The position numbers and the translations under genes are program-made. Source: Karalla daura (taxonomy: Eukaryota > Chordata > Actinopteri > Chaetodontiformes > Leiognathidae). Taken from it: a stretch of DNA of 64,000 nt. The notes under the pieces are model-generated. The model saw only the letters and a program-made list of their open reading frames with translations. It searched no databases and was not told the origin of the DNA. Below, piece by piece: positions 12,431-24,429 of the stretch (position 1 is its first letter; every line of letters begins with the position of its first letter). Where the stretch lies: positions 19,780,542-19,844,541 of the forward strand of contig CM055205.1 of assembly GCA_029224185.1 (NCBI GenBank). The letters are read 5' to 3'.

Positions 12431-15400
12431 AATACATACATATATAGAAAGTAATTACTAATGTAAAGACAAAATATTATTATAGACATCTAAATTGCAA
12501 CATGTATGGATTATAAGTTATCATTCATTGATTATCAGTTACATATATACTAATCGATAACTCGACAGTTTAGACTGTTACAGTGCCATGATGACCAAAA
12601 AACTGCACAAAAATATTACAATTATTACTATTATAACTAGCACCGCTTCTACGATTATTACGAGTATGTTATTTTGAAATCATTTTTTTACTGTGTCTAC
12701 TTCCATTACTATCTGTCCTATCAGTAGTTTTCAGGGTTTCCACAATGTTTCCTCTACAGTGTTATAATGCATTCATTAAATGAATAAAAAAAAAATGGGT
12801 GGAAATTTTGTGGGACATTTTTCCCCGGTAGCGAAAAACTTTATTTTGTGGAGAAAAGTAATACCAGAAAGCGTCCAAGTTTCAGTATATAAGTTGCCTG
12901 GGTTCTCTAAATGCTGATGTTACTATTACAGATTAGAAAAAGGTACAGATGATTAATGAAAAGAAGCAGTAATATGTATATGGAAACGCTCACCTCATCC
13001 ATCCATCTGGGACCTTTCATGTCTTAATTTTGAAGAGACCCACCTCTCACTTCCGTTTCTCATCTACTTACTTCCTCTGACTTGACGGCCTTACCAACAT
13101 CATCCACTGCCTTCCTGTCTTTTAATTGTCCACACCAGTGAAAGATATAGAATATATAATTTCAATGATAACTATCTGTGCACATTTTGATTTGAAGTTG
13201 ATTGACAAGGCTGTTTTGTCCACAGTTGCACAGCTGTCTACTTAGGTTCAGTGGCTGCACCACAAATCTTTAAAGCCATCCTAGGCACTCACACACACCC
13301 TGGACTGCATGAACAATATCAACCCCTATGTGGAATTTGTCACAGATAGTTTTACTGCCAAGGTATGATCCAGGGTTGGGGTTAATCAGGCACTAATCTC
13401 TAAAAATAAAGACAAAAAAGCGACAATTATATCAGTGATAACAGCTGGGGTGAAACTGAACAGACCAGGACCAGGGTTTATGTATAGGTGTGAATAAAAT
13501 ACCCCAAATAACAAAACTGAGCTTTTATAATGCAGATGCATTGAAGGAAAACCATCAAATGTTGAGGAAAAAGCTGCATTTATTCAGACCTCAGCAGAGA
13601 TGTGAGGGTTGTTCTTTGAGAGGTCTCCCTCCATACAAACATTATGCAAGTAACACAACTCACACAAACCAGATGTGTAAACAGAAACTGCACTTGAACA
13701 GAGACTACTGAGGGACACAGGAAGTCAGAATACAGGAAGTACTTATGTTTTCATAAAACAATAAAGTCTTGAGTGCTTTCCCTCTTGAAATTTAATGGTA
13801 AGTGTGTTTATTTACACAGTTCTGGAATAGATTCTTCTGAAAAGGCAAATTTCCTGAAGTGAAGGTAGAGTCGTTCAAAACCAACGAGGTGGTTCCTCCC
13901 AGTTTGGTAAAGTGTCACCAGTGAACTATGGCTGGAGTTGCAATAACACAGAAAACTCTAAAGTCTACTAATCGCTGACAGGAGAATTATGAAACCATCA
14001 GGTTTCTGTTTCCAGAAAGGATGACTTGTCAGGCAAACAGTGCTATTGTATCAAATATCAAATATATACTGTATAAATACATCTACATCAACGTGTAGTG
14101 CTACATGTCAGGATACTTACAGCTAACACGTTCAATCACAGAAGATCAAAGATCACATTTCCATTTCCAAAGCTAATCAATAAATGCTCTTCTCCTAGTT
14201 TGGTAATTCCACAGCAACGTTGTGACCAATGTGAAGTTTAAGTGCGACACGTTACGTATGCAAGCATAAAACAGTAACTCTCATCATAAATAAAACAAAA
14301 CAAACAGTGTTCGACTGAATACGTTTGGCTGACCTGTGATCAGCAGTGCAGAGAACATATCAACACACAACTCTGTCTTCGAGGTAAAGTAGGACTACTC
14401 TTGATTTAAATAACACATTATAAATACCAAGCCAGAGGATACAGTGAGGAAGAGTGCGAGGAGGATGAGGATATAAGGCCAGTTGCAATAGCTTGTGAGA
14501 ACTAACACTGAACTAAATGTCAATGCCACATCATTCTGGGTGAAGGCTCATGCAATCTAAGGTATTACTAAAACAAATCAAAATAAAAAAATCTAAGACA
14601 GATCTTTCCCTGAAATACTAGCAGACACGACTTGATAACTAGTGACAACCCATTTAGCATATTTCTCTCTGCAAAAGAACAAAATAATAATAATAACATA
14701 GTAACTAAACATTACAGGCGTTATCTGATAATCAGACTGCCATATTTTCAGCATATGAGTAGTTTTAAAGCATGAATGAAATAAATAAAACTGTTTTATT
14801 TCAAGTAAACATGTACTACAGAGTGTGTACTACTGAGCTACAGCATGGTCACGTCAACCTGGGAACATTTTGATCTGGAAACATCTTCAGTCACTTGCAG
14901 CTTAACACAAGCAGCACAGGTGTCCTACGGTCTTCAGACTAAAACAAACTGTTTCTGATTCCTTAGAAATATCTATTTTGCATCAGCTCTGAGCAGGACC
15001 AGCACACAGTGCTGTGACGATGAAAAATAAAGTAGAAATTAGATGACAAACACATAAATAGCAAGTACAGAGCCTGGACAAGACTTCTGCTGCGTTTAAG
15101 TGATTGTTTTTAGATTCGACAATTAAAAGTGTTAACACAGACTCACTCCGAAAAGATGAAGACACGAGTACATGTAGAGGATGGAGACCACACAAAGAAA
15201 GCAGTTTCACCTCTATGATGAATACTGATCCCAAACAAATTCACACGTGACATCGTTTTGATTATGAACTGTTAAGTTTGCAACCACCCGACACTATCGG
15301 AGACTGATAACGATTCCCTTCACCTCTTTCAGTCGCCATTAGCAGATGAAACATGAGGAACAGTGTTAGTAACATTAGTAAATGAGGACTTTAATGTATT

Positions 15401-16013
15401 CTCGTATTAAACGTTCATGTTAAGATGCACTTAAGGTTTGGCAGCGAGGCAGCACACAGGCAGTCGTAGAGCAGACACCACAGGTCGACAGACACCGGGA
15501 CAGACGTGGACGAATGGACACTTTCTCATTAGTGAGACACTCACTGGTGAGATGGAGACAGGAGTGGACACAATGCTGTTAAGAAGTCTGAGTCTTATAA
15601 AAAGGAAGTCTGTGATGGGCAGAGGCTGCCGCCCCTGTTGTTGCCTTATGAACACATTCTAAAATTTGATCGAGTCAACTTCATCTCATTTCATCATTTG
15701 ATCACAGGCTCAGACTGTGAAAGGAAATCTGTAGCACGTTAAAGATAATGCTGACTGCATTGCGGTACCAGTAGACTCAAGACTAGCTAAACATAAGCAA
15801 TCTATTAAAGCAAATGACCAAACAAAGAAATCAGAATCAGCAAATTCAGGAGAAAGAAACAGTGAGTGAGACAGGAGACTCAGCTAGACTGAGGGTGTGA
15901 ATGAGAGCAGAGGGAGGATGTTGTTAGTGGAAGCAGACTCATGCAGAGAGTCCAGGCAGCTGACTGGGCCGTATGAGAGCCGGCCGGCCTGGAACCAGGC
16001 GGGCTGGGTCCCC
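12431..16013. other. znf384-flot1 intergenic DNA and probable flot1 3' UTR
   Basis: AT-rich, no convincing coding region. The part next to 16013 is downstream of the flot1 stop codon, so a flot1 3' UTR of unknown length must lie here. A minus-strand AATAAA candidate sits at 14795-14800 and others near 13807 and 13573. No tandem array of note. Confidence 0.45.
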
Positions 16014-19000
16014 TCAGCCGCTGACAGCGGTCACCTGCAGGGCAGAGACAGAGGAGACAGAGGAGACAGAGGAGACAGAGGAGACAGAGGAGACAGAGGA
16101 GACAGAGGCCTGGTTCAGATGTGTCCTCCAGGATGAACCAGTGAGGAGTAACCGGACCAGAGACGGGGACATGTGTGTTCTACCTGGGAGATGGACACCC
16201 CGGTCAGCTTCTCCACGGCCTCGGGCAGGCGGGTCATGATGTCCAGCACCTCTCCGGAGAGCTTGGCGGCGCCCACATCCGCTCCCCCGCTGGACACCAT
16301 GGTGACCTTGTTGGCCTCACACAGAGGTTTGCTGATCTCCTCTGCCATCTGGTGTAGGACAGCAGCACCAGTCAGACCACAGAGCACATCACCAGTCAGA
16401 CCACAGACCAGCCTTGACCTCCGCCCTCATGCAAATGCTGAACAAAGTTTGATTTGCTAACAAACATTAAAACTGCTCGATTCAAGAAGTGTTAGTTTGC
16501 AAAATAACACCACAGACAAATATTGAAGACATCTTACATTCAGGAAAGCGCATGGACACAGTTACACACTAATGTTTGTGTTATATGTAGTAGCTATTGG
16601 TTTAGCACTTTGGGTTTTTTACCTTTTTCTGTTTTATGTTGTTTTGATCGTCCACTGTTTAGCAGTTGTTAACTATAATCAGGACAGTAGGTGGGAGCAG
16701 GGATGGGTCTCCAAACCAAATAGCAGGAGCTCGCCACACATAATACAACAGCTGGCTGTGGAGAAGATGTCGAGGGCTGAGGATGCAGGTTCTCACCAGA
16801 GGGAGCTTCTCCAGCAGCATGTCCACCATGGCCCCCTCCTTGTACTGCTGGAAGGCCTCGGCCTTCTTCGTCATCTGCTCGGCCTCGGCGCGACCCTTGG
16901 CCTCCACCGCAAACGCCTCGGCCTCACCTCTCACCTGAGGGAGCGGAGAGAGCGATCTGGCTGACCCTCTGACTCCCATGTGAAATACTGACGCAGCTGG
17001 AGTCATGCTGTAGAGGAGTGTAACTCACCCTGATGGACTCGGCTTCAGCCTCCGCCTCCATGATCAACTTCAGGCTGAACGAGGAGAGAGACGTGGAGAC
17101 GTGAAATAACTGTGTCGTATAATGACTGGCTTTAATTTATTCAAGATTTAAGATTCCAGTCAGTGTTCTTGTCAGTTGCTATATATGTAGGACATACATG
17201 ACATTTGACTTTTTTACTGAATGCAAAGAAAAAGAGAACAATAAATAAGCCTGCTAATAAGCCCAACCTCATATCAGAGCTTGGTTAGCGGTTAGCAGCA
17301 CTCACCGCTGAGCCTCGGCCAGTTTCTCCAGGCGGTACCTCTCAGCCTCGGCCGGCTTCTTCACCTTGGCCTCCAGCTCCTTCTCCTTCCGTGTGATCTC
17401 CTGCTCCTGGAGCATGATCTGCTGCGTCCGCTCCACCACCCGGATCTGCATCTTCTCCTCCTCAATGCGCTGCTTTGTCTTCGCCACCTGGAGGAGGACG
17501 AGGCGGTCTAGGTACACGGGTACAGCGCTGATCAAACGAGATGGCTAGCATCCTACCATCCAGTACCTGCAGCTGGTAGGCCATCTCTGACTCCGCCTTC
17601 TTAGTGTTGACCTCGATGTCGTAGGCGGCCTTCTTCAGCTCATAGTCTCTCTGGGCCTTGGCCATGTCGATCTCGTTCTTGTACTGGGCCGACACTTTCT
17701 CCTGCATTGCGTGTGCCTCCTGCACTCAGAGATCAATAGAGAGAAAAGAAAATGAGGAGGTGAGGTCGAGAGCAGGATAAAATGGACACAGAATCATTGT
17801 GAAAAGCAACGACAAAAGTCACTTTGAAAACAAATTTCTCCAAGTGAAGTAATGATGAATGTGGTTTCTGTCGCATGCCAAGGATGATGGCAACCTCCTC
17901 AAGATAGAAAACCCTGATGTTGCCTGGTGCAAAGACGGTGCTCGTGCTGAAACTGTGGAGAACCCGACACCTCACCCTGATCACAGCGTCTCTCTTGTTC
18001 TTGGCCTCTCCGATGCGAGCGTCTTTCTGGACCTGGGCTGTCCGAGCTTTCCCCAGAGAATGCAGATAATCCTGCAGAATGTACAGAATGCAATGAGGAA
18101 CTGTCTGTGCAATATGTAGGAATGGTGCATCTTTTCAACAGCAGCAAAAACCTCAATAGATGCTTAAACTCCTGCACAATGTCATTTGTTTGGCTCCACT
18201 CTGTCACTTTTACAGGTTATAGTTTAAATAAGACATCAAACTCTTTGTCTTTGAGCAGACTTGCTCACAGCCCTGTGGTTACCTGGTCATCGTGGACGTC
18301 TTTGAGGGTGTAGCTCACCACACTGATGCCCATGTTGACCAGGTCAGAGGACGCCACCTTAAAAACCTGCTCAGAGAACTTCTTCCGGTCCTTGTAGATC
18401 TCCTGTAAACAGAGCCACGTTCACTGCCACATGCTCAGAACAGAATGACAACAAGTTGATGATGTTTGTTGTCAGGATAGAATGAAACAGAATCTTTTAG
18501 TCATTGTGACATGATCAAATGATAGAAAGTACAGGACCAGCCAGTGTAGTATCTATAAAACTATAACACTTAAAATTAGTTTAAAAAATAAATAAATAAG
18601 ATGGACAAAGAACACCATGCACTCACACACCCTACATTTGTGAAAACACATTGCATGATTTTTCTCATTTCGACTTGACAGGATGTTATCTTTTGGTTTT
18701 GTTTACTGTTGGTTCATCCTTGTCTTTATTGTTCAGTATCTTTTTGATACTGTGCTGTAAGGTTTCCAACAAACAAACCCTAAGGAAAGAATCAACCTGC
18801 AAACTTGAGTTTGAACATGTCGATAAACAGCACTGAGATGCCGACCTCCACGGTCAGGTGGGCGATGATGGCCCGCTGGTGTCCCTCCAGCGTCTCCAGG
18901 GCGATGTGAGCGATCTCGGGCTCCGACTTTCCCATGAACATTTGACAGGCTGCAGCCAGCATCTCTTTGTTCTGACCCTGGATCTTCATCTGCAGGAGAC

Positions 19001-20399
19001 AGCAACTCTGTCACTGTCATTGTTGATAAGCAACCGCTTGAAAATGCAAAGCAATGCATAGATATCACATGTGGAGGGAACTCATACTCTCCACACAGAA
19101 ACAGTTGAGCAGCATGTACTTGAAGGTTGTTTGTTTGTTTTCCTTCAGGTGAGTTAAAGAAACACTCTGTCCATTAGCCTGTAGAAGCCTTGTCTGCAGA
19201 GCGGCACACTGACCTGCGCTATCCCGGTCACAGATATGGGCACCCCGTGGCGAGTGTAGACTTTATCGCTCTTCACATTCAGAGTCAGAGTGTTCAGGGA
19301 AATCCTGGTGGAGACACATACAGGAAGATGGGATTATTGATTTATTATACAGTGCTCTAATGGTACGAATCAAAGTACTGCATTTTTGGGCTTGTTGAGT
19401 TACACGCGTTGTGCAGGATTGTATAAGTAGAGGATCGATAGCTGCAGGAACACCAGGCTTATGGATATATGATGAACTGAAATGATTAAAGGAAGCAGCA
19501 GGAGCTCTGGAAGATCTAAGTTTGTCCCAGCCTGCAGCCTGTTTATGTTCAGAACAAACAAACCCAATGTGGATAGATAGAGAAACAGATAGACAGACAG
19601 ATCTATAAACCATTTGAAGCTGGGATGGACCAGACCCGTACGAGTCCCCCTGGGCCTTAAAGTAATCTATTTAGTCCCTTTATTCATCATCTGTGGATTA
19701 AAACTATTTTTTATTGAAGGTCAGAGGTTCCAACCCAGCCTGTCATACATGCTGAACTATCGTTGAGAGAACATAACATACTGGACTCCAAACTGTCCCT
19801 AATGCTGCGTCATCACTGTGTGGATGCATGTGAATGATTCAAGATGCTGGTGAGGTAGATGGACTGTGTAGCGTAGCTTCTACTACCAGTGTGTAAATGT
19901 GTGATCACGTAGGGTACCAGTCCATATAACAACCAGTCTATTTACCAAATATGTCCACCATTATTTGTGACTCTTCACCTTTCATTGCAAACACTATTAC
20001 AAGTCTGCAGTCAGCAGTCTGCAAAGTATGCATGTCGAAAAATTGTGAGAGTCCGTACCTCTGGATCTGCTGAATGCAGGGTATGACAAACACTCGGCCT
20101 CCAGGTATCATCATAGGAGGAGAGCGACAGAATCCTGGGAGAAATGAGAGACCAACAAATAAAATCAGTTTAGATTGGTGATACTTATAAAATACATCTA
20201 TGTACATCGGAAAAGTGTTAAAATGAGAACATATGAAGTGAATTTCCTTCACGGCTCGCAAATATTTATGAAATTTCTGTTGAAGACAAATTGAATACAC
20301 ACTAGTCTATTGTGTTTTCAGTTAAAAAGCATAATGAATGAATGAATGAATTGTACCTGACACCACCATAGCCTCGTTGGGACCACAGGTGTAGAACAT
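16014..20399 (-). CDS. flot1: Flotillin-1
   Basis: Membrane-raft scaffold protein of the SPFH/flotillin family, at the cytoplasmic face of plasma and endosomal membranes. Twelve coding exons on the minus strand, 5' to 3': 20357-20399, 20059-20134, 19214-19304, 18846-18989, 18283-18402, 17976-18071, 17567-17719, 17306-17487, 17029-17074, 16797-16934, 16184-16348, 16014-16034. They give 424 residues in one frame (human 427). The N-terminus MFYTCGPNEAMVVSG and Cys34 (the palmitoylated residue in mammals, in FVIPCIQQ) are conserved. The SPFH/PHB part covers about residues 1-190. A heptad-rich EA-repeat flotillin domain (for example AEAEQMTKKAEAF) follows. The C-terminus LTGVSISQ then VTAVSG is short. 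All introns are GT-AG; the exon ending at 18846 uses a weak donor (GTCGGC). Head-to-head with tubb. Confidence 0.96.
16044..16108. repeat. 9-bp tandem repeat (GAGACAGAG)
   Basis: About seven copies of GAGACAGAG. On the minus strand it is CT-rich and lies just before the acceptor of the last, 21-bp coding exon of flot1, so it forms most of that polypyrimidine tract. Confidence 0.88.
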
Positions 20400-20777
20400 G
20401 TTTACTGAAAATAAACAACCCAAGCATCAGCAAAATATACATGAAACCAGCCTGTGTGTGAGTAGCAAGAATAAGAGATGCTAGCAGCTTATAGATATGT
20501 GACACTCAGAACTAACACAGAGGGAGGGGTCGTGATGGGCAGCAGAGCCACAATCTAATTTACTCTAATGCTGCGCAGTAGAAGAATACACCATGTAACA
20601 GAAAACATACAATTAACGATATTACGAGGGAGAATAAGGATCGTTTTTCTAAAGATATGAGCAGGACGTGTCTGTGGAAACGAGCCGTCGTTTGACTGAA
20701 TCAAATTAGCGAACACACATTTGTGTTTACAGTCGCGCAGGGACATGGATGGAGGCGTCCTGCCTCCGCACACTTAC

Positions 20778-20850
20778 CGGCTGCTGAGCGGACGGAGGTG
20801 CAGACTGGGAACGGAGGTGCAGACTGGGAACGGAGGTGCAGACTGGGGAC
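20778..20850 (-). other. flot1 untranslated first exon with 19-bp repeats
   Basis: A strong minus-strand donor (GTAAGT, positions 20772-20777) ends an exon at 20778. The next acceptor in flot1 is at 20405-20406, upstream of the ATG at 20399, so this is the probable non-coding exon 1. It contains three head-to-tail copies of a 19-bp unit (20793-20849; unit CGGAGGTGCAGACTGGGAA). The transcription start is not determined; the upper boundary given is only the end of the repeats. Confidence 0.6.
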
Positions 20851-21072
20851 GCTCAGAGAGTCGCTGTGGACGGAGGTGGTGTGGTTTTATCGCAGGTGTC
20901 GGTTATGGTCGACAGAGAGACACCAGCTGAGAGCTGATGATGCAGACAACGCACGAGCTGTGATGCAGTACCGACCAGGACCACAGAGTGGCGCTGTGTG
21001 GCATTGTGGAGCAACTGCGCCCTCTGGTGGCGAGCTGCGGTCATTGCAGGCTGGAGTTAACATCCCACTGAT

Positions 21073-21199
<127 letters not shown>

Positions 21200-21820
21200 A
21201 CTGGATCGTTGGATGGAAGGATGGATGATATATGGATCGATGGATCACCAGTTTAGAGAGGATGATGCTCTAAATCTGTTATTATTTATTATTATTATTA
21301 TTGATATTTAATCTGTTGGTTTATTTTTTTTATAAATATTGGTCACTGATTCAAAATATTCTAAATAATTGTGCATACAGACACATGTGTGATGTCCTCA
21401 AGTCATTGTAATTGCTTTTTCATTGTGTGTGTGTTGTCTGAATGTTGCGTTTGTGGAGATGGTGAAGGTGCACAGTCCATTTGTGAGTCAGAGTACAAAC
21501 AATGACAAAAATATGACTGATAAAACCTAGAAATGCAGCAGAAGCATTTCCTAAAGGTTTTCCTAGGATTGACTATACCTGGAAGCAGGTTGTGTACCTC
21601 AGGCACCAAAGTAAATGTTTCCACTGTATGGGAGCATTTCATTGTTGTTTTTATTTCTATATCACTATTATTATTATTTTATTATTTTATTGTTTTCCTC
21701 TCCTGTTTTACTGTGATGAAGTTCCAGAAGCTCCAACAGGGCAGTGATGACACTCCTTCTCTTGTTCCGGTCCTTGCCTTTCAGATCAGGAAACCCGTTT
21801 AGATCATCCTGCCTTCTCAG

Positions 21821-21887
21821 CCAATCAGAGTCAGCGCTGCCACAGACGCAGCCAATCAGAGTCGGGGCTTCCCCAGCAGCAGCCAAT
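21821..21887 (+). promoter_or_regulatory. Triple CCAAT box array upstream of tubb
   Basis: Three CCAATCAG motifs start at 21821, 21852 and 21883, exactly 31 bp apart, about 165-230 bp upstream of the tubb ATG. CCAATCAG is the consensus for NF-Y. Multiple CCAAT boxes spaced by about three helical turns are known from cell-cycle and housekeeping promoters. The direction could also serve flot1. Confidence 0.75.
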
Positions 21888-22051
21888 CAGCAGCGTGAGG
21901 GGCGTGACGCCTCCTCCCCCGCTGTGTGAGCCGCCTCCTGGTGCTGCGGGGGCCGGGGCAGCCTCACTCCCTCCTGCCGCCTGTGAGAGCCTCAGCCCGG
22001 CCACTGTCTCTGTCTCCTCCGCTCCTCAGCGCCTCTCTACTTCCATCCATC

Positions 22052-24395
22052 ATGAGGGAAATCGTGCACATCCAGGCCGGACAATGCGGGAACCAGATTG
22101 GAGCCAAGGTGAGAAGCAGCGTTAAAACTTAACCTACTTAACTGTTCTTTTCTTAGTAATTTAACGCATTTTAATTATGCAACTTTCTCAACGATGCTTT
22201 TCTTTTGTTATATGATGACAAAATGCTTGTTTATAGTTGCAAACATAAGGGTTTATATCTTTACAAAATAAAACATCTAGAAGTGTGTGTGTGTGTAAAT
22301 ATATATGGATATTTGCAGTTTTGCATTGAAAGTAATCATAGCTTTTCAGTCTCAGACATTTAATATGATCTCTCTCTATTTAACAAAATCACATTTACCA
22401 CAATAAAGCTGATTATTTTGTTAATCAGTTGAAAACAAATTCTGTCTATAAACTTTTAAGATATATTCTGGGTATAAAGTTAATTTTCTTGCCTCACCAG
22501 TTCTTAGATGAATTATTGTCATCCCTTTTAAGATGCTTCTATAGCCACAGGTTGTCAGACAGTTTAAAGGGCAGCTACTGCCAACAGCCGTCTCAGTAGA
22601 ATCCAGAAACATGTAAGAGTAGACAACGTAATACAGGGATGTGGCGGATCTTAAAAATGCCACAAAGTCCAGGAAACAAAAGGAGCTGTAGAGTCGTGGC
22701 ATCTGGACTTATTGTTCTTGGAGGTACTTCACCTTCACCCAAGAGGCTTCTTCAGCTCTAAGGGGAAACCCAGGACTTAATCCAGGCTTCCAGTGGCACC
22801 TGGCTCCCCACCAGCCAGCCAGAACTGGAGAAGCCTCTAGGGTGAAGGTCAAACATCCCCAAGGACCTAGAATGGGTCCATTTGCCATGATTGAACACTC
22901 CCATATATCCCTGAAACACTGCCGCTTATATTGAAGTGCAGCCTACGGGAACATTGCAGGGATGTCTGGAATAAATTAACATTGATCTTAGCTTATTGTT
23001 CTTTTCTCTGAATAGATAAATAAGATAAATAGTTAAGTACTTTATTCATCCCTGAAAGGAAATTACAGTAGTAAATCACAAATGTTGACAGACAGTGGAG
23101 TGACTCAAGTTGTTGATCCACGATCAATGAAGCCGAGCAGACGCTGGCGTCCAGCTGCTGCTGGACTGAGTCTTTGTGGCTGAGGAAAAAGGAGCAGAAA
23201 CAAACCAGCGAAGGGGCTGAAAAGAAAGAAAAAAGAGAAAGAAGAGAAAGGAGAAATCTGCTGAGGCAGAGGAGAGGAACGCAGCAGGAGGGGGCGGACG
23301 GGGGCTAAGTAACAAGTGTGCCTGTGTGTGTGTGTGTGTCTGCTCTGAGCTCTCAGACATGCTTTTGCAGCCAGTGAATCACATGCACGCACCCCGGGAC
23401 ACTCAATCATCCACCACCCTGGATGCCTTGTTTACACGTCAGCACACGGTCTCTCTCTGCACACAAGTGTTTTCATCTTGGCTTTCAATCTTCTTGAGGT
23501 TTCCACACGTTCCCAAAACCAGAGTCAAGTGGAGCTGCAGTCTTCTGCGAACCACACAAAGAGCGTTAATCTGCATGTTTGGAAAATCAATAAGATTCTA
23601 GTTGCAAAAGGGTCTTATGCTCATCTATAGACTTTTATGTCCAGGAAACCCATTAGTGCTGGTTGTAATACATGTTATAGATGAAACGATTGGTTGATTA
23701 ATCATCAATCAGTTGTGAAGCAAAAATCCTATTTTAAGGAGTCTAGCAGGCTCAACTCAGCTCAGCTCAACCTTTATGTATAACGCGCATTTAAAACAGC
23801 CAAGGTCGGCCAAAGTGCTGAACATCAATAAAAGAGAGCAGCAATAAATCGTCTCCCGCTGAGGCTCGTATGAGCAGCATATGGGGTGACTCATGGTGCT
23901 GATCGCTGAAGACAAGTGTATTTACAGAGGACTTAGTGAGGCTGAGGTCATCCTCATTTCACAATGGATTAACTTGGCCTGAACTCACTCGCTCACCCGG
24001 TCGAGTCCCAGCCAAACTCTGCTCTGACTCATTCTGTCGCTCCACCGTTTCTCTCCGGTCTCACCCAGGGAAACCTTTACCGTCTGCAGGACAATTCAGT
24101 GTGTGTGTGTGTGTGTGTGTGAGTGTGTGTGTGGGACTCGTTTCTACTCGGCGTAGATTTAATAGATGGTGTTTATTGCTTCTGGATCGGTGACATGTGT
24201 TCCCGTTGGTGTCAACCCAGTAAAAAAGACAAATTCCAGACATCCTGGACTGAACTCGCTGGCCTGTTGCCATGGCGATCTCCCCGGGGGGGCGGGGATG
24301 ATGGGGACGCGACAGCAGTGAAGATTTTCCTCCCCTGAACCCATCGACGGCCACACAGACGTGCCAACCTCTGCTTATCTCTCTGTCCTTCTCTT

Positions 24396-24429
<34 letters not shown>

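Noticed and set aside
12990..13040. Alternative znf384 start exon on the minus strand (MKGPRWMDE with donor GTGAGC)
   Set aside because: It is in phase by chance (one in three), lacks conservation with ZNF384 and lies upstream of the likely promoter.
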